64,000 bases of DNA, taken from Ferrimonas sediminum (lineage in GTDB: Bacteria > Pseudomonadota > Gammaproteobacteria > Enterobacterales > Shewanellaceae). The notes under the pieces are model-generated. The model was not told where the DNA came from. It saw only the letters and a program-made list of their open reading frames with translations, and ran no database searches. The stretch lies in contig NZ_FNEM01000016.1 in the NCBI RefSeq assembly GCF_900100175.1, positions 5,270-69,269 of the forward strand, given 5' to 3'. A program made the translations under genes and the position numbers. Shown here in pieces: positions 38,867-48,748 of this stretch. Numbering within the stretch: position 1 is the first letter of the stretch; each line of letters begins with the position of its first letter.

Positions 38867-41215
38867 ATGACAATAGAGCGCTCCGACCTTATCCATATCC
38901 CGGTTCTGCCATTGCGGGATGTGGTGGTCTACCCCCATATGGTGATCCCTTTATTTGTTGGTCGTGAAAAATCGATCAGCTGTCTGGAAGCGGCAATGGA
39001 GCAAGACAAGCAGGTCTTGCTGGTGGCTCAGAAAGAAGCAGAGCTGGACGAACCCAGCATCGATGACGTGTACCGGATGGGTACCGTGGCCTCCATCCTG
39101 CAGCTGTTGAAACTGCCCGACGGCACCGTCAAGGTGTTGGTGGAAGGCAGCCAGCGCGCGGAAGTTGAAACCTTTACCGATGAAGAGCCGTTTCTGGTGG
39201 CCAATGCCCGCTATGTGGCGACCGACCAGATGGACGAAAAGGAAGAGGAGGTGCTGGTCCGCACCGCCATTGGTCAGTTTGAAGGCTACATCAAGCTCAA
39301 CAAGAAGATTCCGCCCGAGGTGCTGACCTCGCTCAACGGTATCGATGAAGCGGCGCGACTGGCAGACACCATGGCGGCCCACATGCCGCTGAAGCTGGAA
39401 GAGAAGCAGGCTGTTCTGGAGATGGGGAACGTCACCGAACGCCTGGAATACCTGATGGCGATGATGGAGTCCGAGATCGACATCCTCCAGGTGGAGAAGA
39501 AGATTCGCAGCCGCGTTAAGAAGCAGATGGAGAAAAGTCAGCGCGAGTACTACCTCAACGAGCAGATGAAGGCGATCCAGAAAGAGCTGGGTGAGCTGGA
39601 TGACGTGCCTGATGAGTTCGAAGCGCTGTCGAAAAAGATCGATGAAGCCGGTATGCCGGCCGAAGCCAAGGAGAAAACCGAGGCTGAGCTGAACAAGCTG
39701 AAGATGATGTCGCCGATGTCTGCCGAGGCCACGGTGGTGCGCAGTTACATCGACTGGATGATCAGCGTGCCCTGGACCAAGCGCAGTAAGGTGAAAAAGG
39801 ACATCGCCCGCGCTCAGCAGATTTTGGATGCCGACCACTATGGTCTGGAGAAGGTCAAAGACCGCATTCTTGAGTACCTGGCGGTACAGTCGAGAGTGCG
39901 GCAGTTGAAGGGGCCGATTCTGTGCCTGGTGGGGCCTCCAGGGGTGGGTAAGACCTCATTGGGGCAGTCCATTGCCCGGGCCACCGGACGCAAATACGTT
40001 CGCATGGCACTGGGGGGCGTGCGTGACGAAGCGGAGATTCGCGGTCACCGCCGTACCTATATTGGTTCACTGCCCGGCAAGCTGATTCAGAAGATGGCCA
40101 AGGTCGAGGTGAAAAACCCGCTGTTCCTGCTGGACGAGATCGACAAGATGAGCTCGGACATGCGCGGTGATCCGGCGTCGGCGCTGCTTGAGGTGCTGGA
40201 TCCCGAGCAGAACAACGCCTTTAACGATCACTACCTGGAGGTGGATTATGACCTCTCGGACGTGATGTTTGTGGCCACCTCCAACTCCATGAACATTCCG
40301 GGGCCGCTGCTGGATCGCATGGAAGTGATTCGCCTGTCCGGTTACACCGAAGATGAAAAACTCAACATCGCCAAGCAGCATCTGCTGGCCAAGCAGCTGA
40401 AGCGCAATGGCCTCAAGGCGGGTGAGCTGACCATCGATGACGGTGCCATCATGGGCATTATCCGTTACTACACCCGCGAAGCGGGGGTACGTAGCCTGGA
40501 GCGTGAAATCTCCAAGGTGTGCCGTAAGGCGGTGAAGCAGTTGTTGTTGGATAAGAAGCTGAAATCGGTGACGGTGGACGGCGATAATATCAAGGAATAT
40601 CTGGGTGTTCAGCGCTTTGACTATGGAAAAGCCGAGCAAAATAACCAGGTCGGTCAGGTGGTTGGTCTGGCCTGGACCGAAGTGGGCGGCGATCTGCTGA
40701 CCATTGAAGCGACCTCGGTACCGGGTAAAGGCAAGCTGGCCTATACCGGCTCCCTGGGCGATGTGATGCAGGAATCGATTCAGGCGGCGATGACGGTGGT
40801 GCGCTCCCGGGCCGAGAAGCTGAGGATTAATCCGGATTTCTATGAAAAACGGGACATCCATGTACACGTTCCCGAAGGGGCAACGCCGAAAGACGGGCCG
40901 TCTGCGGGCATCGCCATGTGCACCTCACTGGTGTCCAGTTTGACCGGAAATCCGGTCAAAGCCGACGTCGCCATGACCGGTGAAATTACCCTTCGGGGTG
41001 AGGTGTTGCCCATTGGCGGATTGAAGGAAAAACTGCTGGCCGCACACCGCGGTGGGATAAAAACCGTACTGATCCCTAAGGAAAATGAACGTGATTTGGA
41101 AGAGATTCCGGACAACGTTAAGAAGGATTTGGCCATCCATCCGGTGCAATGGATTGACGAAGTTCTCAATCTGGCACTGGAAAATCCACCGGAAGGCTTT
41201 GTTTCAGTGGCGTAA
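38867..41215 (+). CDS. lon: ATP-dependent protease La (Lon)
   Basis: A 782-residue LonA protease. The N-terminal substrate domain starts [20 protein letters not shown]. The AAA+ module has Walker A GPPGVGKT near residue 356 and Walker [10 protein letters not shown]. The peptidase domain has the Ser-Lys dyad: Ser in [10 protein letters not shown] near 678 and Lys in [14 protein letters not shown] near 721. It degrades misfolded and regulatory proteins. Own sigma-32 promoter and own terminator, so a single-gene unit. Confidence 0.98.
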   Translation: MTIERSDLIHIPVLPLRDVVVYPHMVIPLFVGREKSISCLEAAMEQDKQVLLVAQKEAELDEPSIDDVYRMGTVASILQLLKLPDGTVKVLVEGSQRAEVETFTDEEPFLVANARYVATDQMDEKEEEVLVRTAIGQFEGYIKLNKKIPPEVLTSLNGIDEAARLADTMAAHMPLKLEEKQAVLEMGNVTERLEYLMAMMESEIDILQVEKKIRSRVKKQMEKSQREYYLNEQMKAIQKELGELDDVPDEFEALSKKIDEAGMPAEAKEKTEAELNKLKMMSPMSAEATVVRSYIDWMISVPWTKRSKVKKDIARAQQILDADHYGLEKVKDRILEYLAVQSRVRQLKGPILCLVGPPGVGKTSLGQSIARATGRKYVRMALGGVRDEAEIRGHRRTYIGSLPGKLIQKMAKVEVKNPLFLLDEIDKMSSDMRGDPASALLEVLDPEQNNAFNDHYLEVDYDLSDVMFVATSNSMNIPGPLLDRMEVIRLSGYTEDEKLNIAKQHLLAKQLKRNGLKAGELTIDDGAIMGIIRYYTREAGVRSLEREISKVCRKAVKQLLLDKKLKSVTVDGDNIKEYLGVQRFDYGKAEQNNQVGQVVGLAWTEVGGDLLTIEATSVPGKGKLAYTGSLGDVMQESIQAAMTVVRSRAEKLRINPDFYEKRDIHVHVPEGATPKDGPSAGIAMCTSLVSSLTGNPVKADVAMTGEITLRGEVLPIGGLKEKLLAAHRGGIKTVLIPKENERDLEEIPDNVKKDLAIHPVQWIDEVLNLALENPPEGFVSVA

Positions 41216-41233
41216 TCTTGGTCATTAATCAAC

Positions 41234-41264
41234 AAAAATGCGCTTTTTTATGAGCGCATTTTTG
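41234..41264 (+). terminator. lon terminator
   Basis: AAAAATGCGCT, loop, AGCGCATTTTTG; about 20 bases after the lon stop. Confidence 0.85.
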
Positions 41265-41412
41265 TTTTAGGTCGAAAAACCGAAAAAAGGGCTTTTCAAT
41301 CTCGATTTCCATGTGTAGTGTATGTTTTGAACCAAGGCTCAGTGCGCTAAAAAGCGCGGCATGACTGGCTTTGAGCGGTATCCTGATTAGGAAATTGTGG
41401 TTCTCTGAATGC

Positions 41413-41441
41413 TTGAACTTTGAATTTAGGCTTGATATAAA
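41413..41441 (+). promoter_or_regulatory. hupB promoter
   Basis: TTGAAC (41413-41418), 17-base spacer, TATAAA (41436-41441). The predicted start near 41449 leaves a leader of about 58 bases to the hupB ATG. Confidence 0.6.
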
Positions 41442-41506
41442 ACTCTCCGCAGACCGCGCTAGCGATGGAATGGCGACGGCGCAAAATTAGAATTGAAGGG
41501 GATGAA

Positions 41507-41779
41507 ATGAACAAATCTCAATTGATCGATCAAATTGCTTCTGGTGCTGATATCTCTAAAGCAGCAGCCAGCCGTGCTTTGGACTCTTTCATTGAAGCAA
41601 TCACCGACACTCTGAAAGAGGGTGACAAGATCTCTCTGGTAGGTTTCGGTACTTTTGAAGTACGCGAGCGCGCAGAGCGTACTGGTCGTAACCCACAAAC
41701 TGGTGAAGAGATCAAGATCGCTGCGGCGAAGATCCCTGCATTTAAAGCCGGTAAAGCGCTAAAAGACGCGGTAAACTAA
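41507..41779 (+). CDS. hupB: DNA-binding protein HU-beta
   Basis: A 90-residue HU/IHF family protein: [40 protein letters not shown] (the DNA-clamping beta arm with the RNPQTG tip) and [15 protein letters not shown]. It bends and compacts DNA as a dimer. The ATG at 41507 has AAGGGG 5 bases upstream; an open extension to 41465 is not part of the family. Position after lon is the usual one. Confidence 0.97.
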   Translation: MNKSQLIDQIASGADISKAAASRALDSFIEAITDTLKEGDKISLVGFGTFEVRERAERTGRNPQTGEEIKIAAAKIPAFKAGKALKDAVN

Positions 41780-41789
41780 ACAACCAGAA

Positions 41790-41821
41790 AGCGCTCAGCG
41801 ACACAATCGTGAGCGTTTTTT
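41790..41821 (+). terminator. hupB terminator
   Basis: AGCGCTCA and TGAGCGTT arms around a 12-base loop, then TTTTTT. It ends 6 bases before tRNA-Asp. Confidence 0.75.
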
Positions 41822-41827
41822 AGTTTC

Positions 41828-41904
41828 GGAGTGGTAGTTCAGTTGGTTAGAATACCGGCCTGTCACGCCGGGGGTCGCGGGTTCGAGTCCCGTCTACTCC
41901 GCCA
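41828..41904 (+). tRNA. tRNA-Asp (anticodon GTC)
   Basis: 77 bases, close to E. coli tRNA-Asp: acceptor GGAGTGG/CTACTCC, anticodon stem CCGGC/GCCGG with loop CTGTCAC (GTC), T arm GCGGG-TTCGAGT-CCCGT, encoded CCA. There is no room for a promoter between the hupB terminator and this gene, so it must be made by read-through or from a promoter inside hupB. Confidence 0.96.
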
Positions 41905-41913
41905 GTTTTTTAT

Positions 41914-41945
41914 TAAAAGGCGCATCAACGATGCGCTTTTTTTAT
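41914..41945 (+). terminator. tRNA-Asp terminator
   Basis: AAAAGGCGCAT, caacg, ATGCGCTTTTTTT, 10 bases after the tRNA. Confidence 0.9.
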
Positions 41946-42003
41946 AGGTACCAAGCTGCGATTTGGTATTACCCGTTCTAGCTCGATCCAGAAGAGACAT
42001 CAG

Positions 42004-43863
42004 ATGTTAGAGAAAATTCGTGAAGGGTCACAGGGTGGCGCCGCCAAGATCATTTTGGGCGCAGTGATTCTCTCATTCGCGTTGTCAGGTATTTACAGCT
42101 ACTTGGGCTCAGGTGCCCAGGTAAATGCTGTGACCGTCAACGGTGAAGATATTACCCGCTATGATTTGGATAAGGCACTGCAGAACGAGCAGGGCCGCCT
42201 GCGCCAGCAGATGGGCGAGATGTTCGATACCTTGTCTGCCGATGCGAACTGGATGGCCAGCGTGCGCCAGTCCGTGCTGGAGCGCATGATTGCCGAACGT
42301 CTGATTGATCAAAAGGCCAAAGACCTGGGTCTGCGCGTTTCTGATGAGCAGATTAAGCAGGCCATTGTTGTGATGCCCGAGTTCCAGCAGGACGGGGTGT
42401 TCAACAACGACCGCTACCAGGCCGTGCTGCGTCAGGTCAACATGACGCCGGATCAGCTGGCCACCATGATCGGTCGCGATATGGTTCGTAACCAACTGTT
42501 GCGCACTCTGCTTGGCAGCGAGATTGTCACTACCGAGCAGGCGCTGAGCCTGGTGTCATTGCAGCAGCAGCAGCGTGATTTCCGTTACCTGACCATTGCC
42601 AAGGCCGACTTTGAAGCCGGTGTTGCCATCAGCGATGAGCAGATTCAGGCGTTCTATGACAAGAACCTGGACCGCTTTGCTACCGCCGAGCAGGTGAGCC
42701 TGGAGTACGTCGAACTGACGGTTGAGCAGTTGATGAAGGACGTGGATGCCTCCGAAGAGGCGATTCAGGCCTACTACGATGGCCATCAGAACCTGTACCA
42801 GAAGCCGGAGCGCCGTCTGGCAGCCCACATTCTGATCGAGGGTGACGATGACGCCGCCAAAGCCAAGGCGGACGATGCCCTGGCTCGTATCCGCGGTGGT
42901 GAGAGCTTTGCTGAGGTGGCTAAGACTGCCTCCGATGACTTCTCCGCCGACAATGGCGGTGAGTTGGACTGGTTTGAGCAAGGGGTGATGGATCCGGAGT
43001 TTGACCAGGCCCTTTTTGGCCAGGATAAAGGTCAGGTTTCCGAGGTTCTGAAGACCGATTACGGCTACCAGATTGTTCTGACTAAAGATGTTGAAACCGG
43101 TGCCGTGGCGCCGCTTGCCGAGGTTCGCGCCGACATCGAGACCGCGGTGAAGTCTGAGCAGGCCCAGGAGCGCTTCTACGAGCTGCAACAACTGCTGGCC
43201 GATGTCAGCTTCCAGATCCCCGAAAACCTGGAAGATGCCGCGCTGGAAGTGGGTGGTGAGGTGAAGAGCACCGAACTGTTCAACCGCTTCGATGCACCGG
43301 CGCCGTTTAGCGATCCGAAAGTGCTGAACGCGGCGTTTTCCGATGCCGTGGTGCTGGACAACATGAACAGCGACATCATCGAGCTGGAGAGCGGTCATGT
43401 GCTGGTGGTGAGAGCCAAGGACTACAAGCCAGCAGGAACCCAGCCTCTGGTCGAGGTTCGTGACCAGATCCAGGCCCAGTTGGTGGCGGAAGAAGCCTCC
43501 GCACAGGCTAAAGTTGCCGCAGAGGCCAAGTTGGCCGAGCTGAAGTCCGGCTCCGAGTTGGACGGCATGGTGGCCGTGGACGCCATGGGCCGCATGGGCA
43601 GCGCCGAGGTGGATGGCCAGCTGGTTCAGCAGGTGTTTGCCATGGCCAAACCGGCCGGGGGCAGCTCCTACGCAGCGATTCAGATGAGCAGCGGTGATTA
43701 CGCCGTTGTGGCTCTGGATAAGGTCAGTGCCGGCGATGCCGACGCCCAGCTTGCAGAAAGCCTGAAGCTGCGCATGGCCAGCATGATGGGACAGGGCAGC
43801 TACCAGGCTCTGGTGGCTGCACTGCGCGCCAACGCCGACATCAGCTATCCTGTAGCTGAGTAA
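42004..43863 (+). CDS. ppiD: Periplasmic folding factor PpiD
   Basis: A 619-residue inner-membrane-anchored periplasmic chaperone. Residues 15-36 form one membrane helix (IILGAVILSFALSGIYSYLG), a SurA-like N-terminal chaperone region follows, and a parvulin (PpiC) domain lies at about 268-365 (RRLAAHILIEGDDDAAKAKA, GGELDWFEQG, FGQDKGQVSEVLKTDYG). It helps newly translocated proteins at the SecYEG exit. Family length and the position after hupB match. Ends before a hairpin. Confidence 0.95.
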   Translation: MLEKIREGSQGGAAKIILGAVILSFALSGIYSYLGSGAQVNAVTVNGEDITRYDLDKALQNEQGRLRQQMGEMFDTLSADANWMASVRQSVLERMIAERLIDQKAKDLGLRVSDEQIKQAIVVMPEFQQDGVFNNDRYQAVLRQVNMTPDQLATMIGRDMVRNQLLRTLLGSEIVTTEQALSLVSLQQQQRDFRYLTIAKADFEAGVAISDEQIQAFYDKNLDRFATAEQVSLEYVELTVEQLMKDVDASEEAIQAYYDGHQNLYQKPERRLAAHILIEGDDDAAKAKADDALARIRGGESFAEVAKTASDDFSADNGGELDWFEQGVMDPEFDQALFGQDKGQVSEVLKTDYGYQIVLTKDVETGAVAPLAEVRADIETAVKSEQAQERFYELQQLLADVSFQIPENLEDAALEVGGEVKSTELFNRFDAPAPFSDPKVLNAAFSDAVVLDNMNSDIIELESGHVLVVRAKDYKPAGTQPLVEVRDQIQAQLVAEEASAQAKVAAEAKLAELKSGSELDGMVAVDAMGRMGSAEVDGQLVQQVFAMAKPAGGSSYAAIQMSSGDYAVVALDKVSAGDADAQLAESLKLRMASMMGQGSYQALVAALRANADISYPVAE

Positions 43864-43909
43864 GCCTTCAGGCCAGGCGGACCGGCAATGCCGGTCAATC
43901 TGCAATACC

Positions 43910-43940
43910 ACAAGCGCAGCCTCGGCTGCGCTTGTCGTTT
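43910..43940 (+). terminator. ppiD terminator-like hairpin
   Basis: ACAAGCGCAGCC, tc, GGCTGCGCTTGT then cgttt: a strong 12-bp stem with a tiny loop and a poor T-run, 46 bases after the ppiD stop. Confidence 0.55.
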
Positions 43941-44086
43941 GTGGGGCGGGATGGATGGTCGGATGTGCCAGCTTTTCCTTTTCGTTATCATCGCTTTTGG
44001 ATAAGCTTGCCTGAAAAATTTCTACTGTGGCCCGAACGGGGCGCGATCGCCTGCCAATGTGCAGGAACAAACCAAAGGAATATCGG

Positions 44087-45289
44087 ATGATCATCAAGCC
44101 AAAAATTCGCGGTTTTATCTGTACCACTACTCACCCGCTTGGCTGTGAGCGCAATGTACAAGAGCAGATCGCCTACACCCAGGCCAAGGGCGCTATCGCC
44201 AAGGGGCCAAAGCGGGTTTTGGTCATCGGCTCCTCCAGTGGCTACGGCCTCTCCTCCCGGATTGCGGCGGCGTTCGGCAGTAATGCCGCGACCATCGGGG
44301 TGTTCTTTGAAAAGCCGGCCACCGAGAGGAAGCCGGGAACCGCGGGCTGGCACAACGCCGCCGCTTTCGACAAGCTGGCCCACGAAGCAGGCTTGTATGC
44401 CAAGAGCCTCAACGGCGATGCGTTCAGTCACGAAGCCAAGCAGAAGACCATCGACCTGATCAAGGCGGACTTGGGACAGGTCGACATGGTGGTTTACTCG
44501 CTGGCATCACCGGTGCGTAAAATGCCGGACACCGGTGAAGTGGTTCGCTCGGTGCTGAAGCCAAAGGGGGAGACTTACACCGCCACGGCGGTAGACACCA
44601 ACAAGGACACCCTGTTTGAAGCGTCCATCGAGCCGGCGACCGAAGAGGAGATCGCCGCCACCAAGACGGTGATGGGCGGCGAAGACTGGGAGCTGTGGAT
44701 CAATGCCTTGTCCGATGCCGGTGTTCTGGCACAGGGCTGTAAGACCGTTGCCTACAGCTACATCGGTACCGAGATTACCTGGCCCATCTACTGGGATGGC
44801 GCTTTGGGAGATGCCAAAAAGGATCTCGACCGTGCCGCTCATTCGTTGGACAGCCAGCTGAGCAACATCGGTGGCAGCGCCAACGTGGCGGTGCTGAAGT
44901 CGGTGGTGACTCAGGCCAGCTCCGCCATCCCGGTAATGCCTCTGTATATTGCCATGGTGTTTAAGAAGATGCGTGAAGAGGGGGTCCATGAAGGTTGCAT
45001 GGAGCAGATCTACCGCATGTTCAATGAGCGCCTGTACAAAGAGGATGGCAGCGCTGCCGAGGTGGATGAGTCCAATCGCCTGCGCCTGGATGATCTGGAG
45101 CTTCGCGAAGACATTCAGGCCCATTGCCGTGATCTGTGGAGTAAGCTGACGAATGAGAACCTGGCTGAACTGACCGATTACGTTCAGTACAAGGAGGAGT
45201 TCCTTAACCTGTTTGGTTTCGGTGTTGACGGCGTCGATTACGAGGCTGACGTTAACCCGCTGGTGGAGTTTGATGTCATCGACATCTGA
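44087..45289 (+). CDS. fabV: Trans-2-enoyl-CoA/ACP reductase FabV
   Basis: A 400-residue NADH-dependent enoyl reductase of the FabV type: [20 protein letters not shown] start, [17 protein letters not shown] nucleotide loop, and the Tyr-X8-Lys active site ([10 protein letters not shown]). FabV completes each round of fatty acid elongation and is naturally insensitive to triclosan. I chose the ATG at 44087, with AAGGA 7 bases upstream and the exact family start; a longer frame from 44027 is not supported. No fabI was seen in the window. Confidence 0.95.
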   Translation: MIIKPKIRGFICTTTHPLGCERNVQEQIAYTQAKGAIAKGPKRVLVIGSSSGYGLSSRIAAAFGSNAATIGVFFEKPATERKPGTAGWHNAAAFDKLAHEAGLYAKSLNGDAFSHEAKQKTIDLIKADLGQVDMVVYSLASPVRKMPDTGEVVRSVLKPKGETYTATAVDTNKDTLFEASIEPATEEEIAATKTVMGGEDWELWINALSDAGVLAQGCKTVAYSYIGTEITWPIYWDGALGDAKKDLDRAAHSLDSQLSNIGGSANVAVLKSVVTQASSAIPVMPLYIAMVFKKMREEGVHEGCMEQIYRMFNERLYKEDGSAAEVDESNRLRLDDLELREDIQAHCRDLWSKLTNENLAELTDYVQYKEEFLNLFGFGVDGVDYEADVNPLVEFDVIDI

Positions 45290-45303
45290 GCCTGACCGCC
45301 TGA

Positions 45304-45332
45304 AAAAAAACCGCCGTCTGGCGGTTTTTTTA
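45304..45332. terminator. Bidirectional terminator after fabV
   Basis: AAACCGCC, gtct, GGCGGTTTTTTT with A-run and T-run flanks; serves fabV (plus) and the small gene ending at 45330 (minus). Confidence 0.9.
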
Positions 45333-45731
45333 TGGCTGCGGTTTGGCGGCCAGATGATCGAAGTGGGCGTGGTCGTTGCAACAGAAACTGGCCAGCAACA
45401 CCTTGGGCACCGGAGAAAAGGGCTCGGTATTGGCCGACAGGTAATCGGCCTCGACGTCGGCAATGGGGCGAATCCCCATCTCAGGCTGGCTGAGACCGGG
45501 ATAGCGGAAGTCCACCAGCCGCTGCTGCCACTCGACCCAGTAGTGAGGCGTGTCGCCAAGCTGCCGGTGCTGGCCGCATTTCAGTTGCCATGGCTGGTTG
45601 TGATGGTCGAGCAGGCTGGCCACCACCTGGCTCAGTCTCTCAGACGTCAGTGTCTGGGTCTGCAGGGCAAACAGGTGGTTAAGCAGATCGTCAGGGGAAA
45701 ACAGCATCATGGTCCGGGCCGGTGGTTGCAT
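45330..45731 (-). CDS. Hypothetical protein of about 133 residues
   Basis: A minus-strand frame downstream of the large peptidase-like gene, ending in a good terminator. The protein (LFSPDDLLNHLFALQTQTLT, YWVEWQQRLVDFRYPGLSQP, VLLASFCCNDHAHFDH) has no signal peptide or membrane segment and is not a family I recognise. The start is uncertain: ATG 45731, 45710 or 45707, none with a strong ribosome-binding site. The frame also extends into the end of the upstream gene, but that part looks like shadow. Probably co-transcribed with the upstream gene, 89 bases away. Confidence 0.5.
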   Translation of the reverse strand: MQPPARTMMLFSPDDLLNHLFALQTQTLTSERLSQVVASLLDHHNQPWQLKCGQHRQLGDTPHYWVEWQQRLVDFRYPGLSQPEMGIRPIADVEADYLSANTEPFSPVPKVLLASFCCNDHAHFDHLAAKPQP

Positions 45732-45820
45732 CGCTCGCACAGGGTAGCCTGCCCAGGGCCGCGCGCCAACCCCTTTCTGGGTAGAGTTGGTGAGAGGCTG
45801 AGGGCGTTGGCCACCGAAGG

Positions 45821-48649
45821 CTACAGCTGATAGAACAGGTTGATCCAGCCGCTCCAGCCAAGGGGATCGTCGACGCCGTTGTCTCCGGCCCAACCGGCCC
45901 CGAGGCGCAAGTTGAGGCCGTCCAGCTCCGGCAGGGCATCGTCCAGCTCGGGGCCCAGCCCCTGCAGCTGGAACTCAATGCCATAAACCGGCAGGCTGCT
46001 GCCCTTATCCATCTGGTATCTCTGATAGAAGGTGCGCACGGCCTGGTAACTCACTCCGGCTTGCCACTGCTGCAGTTCCTGGCCCACCAGGGCGGACAGT
46101 GGCAGGGCGGCGTTGGTGTGCTGGCCCCACGGCAGCCAGGAAGGGGTCAGGCTGGTGTCGCTGCCACCGAGGCGAAGCCGATCATAGTCACTGGGATTCC
46201 CAAGCAGGTTGAGGCGCTGATAGCCGCCGGACAGGCGCCAGTCGCCAAATCCCAGTGCTGCAGATACTGTGCTGTCGTAGCGGTGCCACTGCTGCTGGTC
46301 GGTTTCACCGCTGCTGGCGCGGCCACCGAGGTGATAGTGGGCATTCCAGCGGCCGCGCTGCCAGTGGCCGTTGGCAGTCACATCGGCATAGGCGCTGCGC
46401 TGGTCGATGCCATTGCGACTCAGGGCCCGGTCATCAATCTGGCTGAGGGTTGCGCCGGTGCTCAGCTGCAGCGACAGCCAATCACTCCAACGGCGTTGCC
46501 ACGCCAGTCCCAGGTGGGCACCGCTGCGCCGCTCATCCAACTCTGGGGCGTTACTGCCATCGAGTCCTTGCAGGTCCTGCTGCAGATAGTACAGATCGCC
46601 ATGAACCTGTATGGGCCAGCCTTGCCAACGCAGGCTGGTGAGCAGTCCTTGTTGGTGGCCGCTGGGATCCCAGTGTGCCATCAGTTGCCAGCGAAGCCGG
46701 TTGACGGGATCGCCGCCTTTGAGGCCCACTTCAAGCCCCTGTTGCCAGGGGGACAGGTTGGCGCCAAACGCCAGCGCGAGGTAGTGCGGGCCGGTGCCGT
46801 AGGGTAAGGCTTCCCGGTTAAGGTGCGGCAGCGGCGTCGTATCGGCGACCTGGGTGGGGGCGGCCAGGGTGATGGCGGAGCCGACCTGGTGGCTCAGGGG
46901 TTGCCGGTACAGGCTTTGTCCCTGGCTGTCGGTGGCCACAAAGTAGAGCCGCTGATCATCCGCGGTGGCCGCGGTTGCCAGCAACTTGTGGCTGGTGAGG
47001 CGCTCGAGCCGGTTGTGTTGCAGATCCAGACGGTAGTTGGCAATGCCGTCCGCTTGTCCCAGAGTCAGCAGCAGCGACCGGGCGTCGAGCCACTGGGGGT
47101 AGCTGATGAAGTTGCCCTGATTGACCTGGTTCAGCCCAAGCTGCTGCTGATCGCCCTCACTGTCCAGTATCAGTTGCCAGTGGCCGTGCCGGTGCCGCAG
47201 GAAGCTGATCTGCTGGCTGTCGGGGCGATAAGCGGGGAAGTCCAGCAGGTCATTGCCTTGTGCTTCCACCACCGGAGTCAGGGTGCCGCTGGCCAGATCA
47301 ATCTCGACGATGCGGTTGTGGCCATATTGGCGTTGCAGAGCCAGAGCCCGTTTGCCGTCCTCGTGGGGTGCAACGCGCACCAGGTTCTGGTTACGGGTCA
47401 GGCGCCGGACCCCGTTGCCGCCGGGTTGCCAGGTAAACAGGTCGAAATGCCAGTTGCCGCCATCATCTTGCTGGGCCTGGCTGAAAATCAGGGTGTCTGG
47501 GTCGAGCCATCTCGGGGCGGTCATACGCCAACTTCGAGTCGGCAGTTGATGCAGGGGCTCGGGGTTAAATACCCTGGGCTCGATGTCGGCAATGTCTTCA
47601 GGATCCTTTTTCAGGCGCGCCTGTTGACGCTGCTGCCATTGCTGCCTGGCTTTAGGATTGTCGGCAGTGGGGTAGATCACCAGTCGCTGCCGGTCGCTGT
47701 TTTTGTCCTTCAGCAGCAGCGCCAGTTTGCTGCCGTCGGCGGACAAGGCTGGTCGCGACAGCCCCCACCGGTGCTCCAGCCACAGGCTGGCCTGGGGATC
47801 GCTCATTCGGGCCTCCGCCGCCAGAGCCTGATAGGTGGTTTCGGCCACAAAGCGCCGGTACAGCCGTTGGGGAGTCTGGCCAAAGACCCCTTTAAACGCC
47901 TGCTCAAAGTCGCGGCCCTGCTTGGCGGCCATGCGGGTCCAAACCGCGGGCAGGCTGTCTGTTCCATACTCGGATTGCAGCCACAGCAGGTAGCTGGAGC
48001 CCATCAGGTAGGCCATGCTCATGCCCAGGTAAGCATCGTCATCGCCGGACAGTTGCTGATAGTTCGGCAGCGCCCCTTCGCGGGCCCATTGCCGCAAGAT
48101 GGCATTGACCAGGTGGTTGGCTGGCCGGCCTTTGCCATTGTGCTGATGCTCGATGACGGTGGCGTAGCCCTCTGCCGCCCAGCGGGGCACCTCCAGGAAG
48201 CCGATGTACAACGCCTGCCACAGCTGGGTCAGTGAGGAGCGGGAGGGGCGGGACAGGTGATTCAGGTGGGCTTGTTCATGCACCAGCAACAGGGTGCGCC
48301 AGTCGTCCAGATAGGACAGAACCGAGTCCGACAGCGGCGCGGTGGTATAGAATACGGTGCGGCTGCGTCCCACCAGCGGCAGTGCAAAGCCGTTAGCGAC
48401 ATTGAGGGGGTCGCGTATCACGATGTCGACTTTTTCCCCCAGTTGATGACCAATCTGGTTGCCGACGTGTCGCTGAATGGTATCGGCCTCCACGGCCAGT
48501 TGCCTGGCCCAGAGTTCGTATTCAGGGGTGAAATGGATGCGGTAGAGATCGGTTTCCAGGGTGCGCCAATCATCGCTGGGATGTTCGGCCAGCGCCGGTA
48601 GCGCCAACAGCGCCAGGATCAGCAACGACAGGATGGGTTTCAGGGACAC
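45821..48649 (-). CDS. Secreted HExxH metallopeptidase-like protein with beta-propeller and probable outer-membrane barrel
   Basis: 942 residues. A signal peptide (ILSLLILALLALPALA) is followed by a gluzincin-like domain with HEQAH at residues 124-128 (LLLVHEQAHLNHL) and a downstream AAEGYATVIE that offers the third zinc ligand. From about residue 290 to 620 there are TolB/WD40-like repeats (GLSRPALSADGSKLALLL, VRVAPHEDGKRALAL). The last 300 residues alternate polar and aromatic strands (LGLAWQRRWSDWLSLQLSTG, SAALGFGDWRLSGGYQRL) and end in an aromatic-rich strand (SGWINLFYQL), suggesting a beta-barrel. The domain reading is by eye; peptidase activity and barrel are inferences. The gene is followed by a small unknown gene on the same strand. 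Confidence 0.75.
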   Translation of the reverse strand: MSLKPILSLLILALLALPALAEHPSDDWRTLETDLYRIHFTPEYELWARQLAVEADTIQRHVGNQIGHQLGEKVDIVIRDPLNVANGFALPLVGRSRTVFYTTAPLSDSVLSYLDDWRTLLLVHEQAHLNHLSRPSRSSLTQLWQALYIGFLEVPRWAAEGYATVIEHQHNGKGRPANHLVNAILRQWAREGALPNYQQLSGDDDAYLGMSMAYLMGSSYLLWLQSEYGTDSLPAVWTRMAAKQGRDFEQAFKGVFGQTPQRLYRRFVAETTYQALAAEARMSDPQASLWLEHRWGLSRPALSADGSKLALLLKDKNSDRQRLVIYPTADNPKARQQWQQRQQARLKKDPEDIADIEPRVFNPEPLHQLPTRSWRMTAPRWLDPDTLIFSQAQQDDGGNWHFDLFTWQPGGNGVRRLTRNQNLVRVAPHEDGKRALALQRQYGHNRIVEIDLASGTLTPVVEAQGNDLLDFPAYRPDSQQISFLRHRHGHWQLILDSEGDQQQLGLNQVNQGNFISYPQWLDARSLLLTLGQADGIANYRLDLQHNRLERLTSHKLLATAATADDQRLYFVATDSQGQSLYRQPLSHQVGSAITLAAPTQVADTTPLPHLNREALPYGTGPHYLALAFGANLSPWQQGLEVGLKGGDPVNRLRWQLMAHWDPSGHQQGLLTSLRWQGWPIQVHGDLYYLQQDLQGLDGSNAPELDERRSGAHLGLAWQRRWSDWLSLQLSTGATLSQIDDRALSRNGIDQRSAYADVTANGHWQRGRWNAHYHLGGRASSGETDQQQWHRYDSTVSAALGFGDWRLSGGYQRLNLLGNPSDYDRLRLGGSDTSLTPSWLPWGQHTNAALPLSALVGQELQQWQAGVSYQAVRTFYQRYQMDKGSSLPVYGIEFQLQGLGPELDDALPELDGLNLRLGAGWAGDNGVDDPLGWSGWINLFYQL

Positions 48650-48748
48650 GGGCTGCTCACTTCCTTGGTGACGGCGAAATAGTACTGTAGCCAGGTTTGG
48701 TTTTTTTAATCAAAATCAAAACGTAACCACCCGTGTATTCAAGTCCGA

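Noticed and set aside
42556-44127. Long minus-strand frame (523 codons) opposite ppiD
   Set aside because: Antisense shadow of a well-supported gene; His/Gln/Leu-rich translation typical of reverse-complement codon bias.
46823-48235. Long open frame (470 codons) on the plus strand
   Set aside because: It lies entirely antisense to the peptidase-propeller gene, has low-complexity Gln/Val/Leu-rich translation and no family likeness; a GC-codon shadow.
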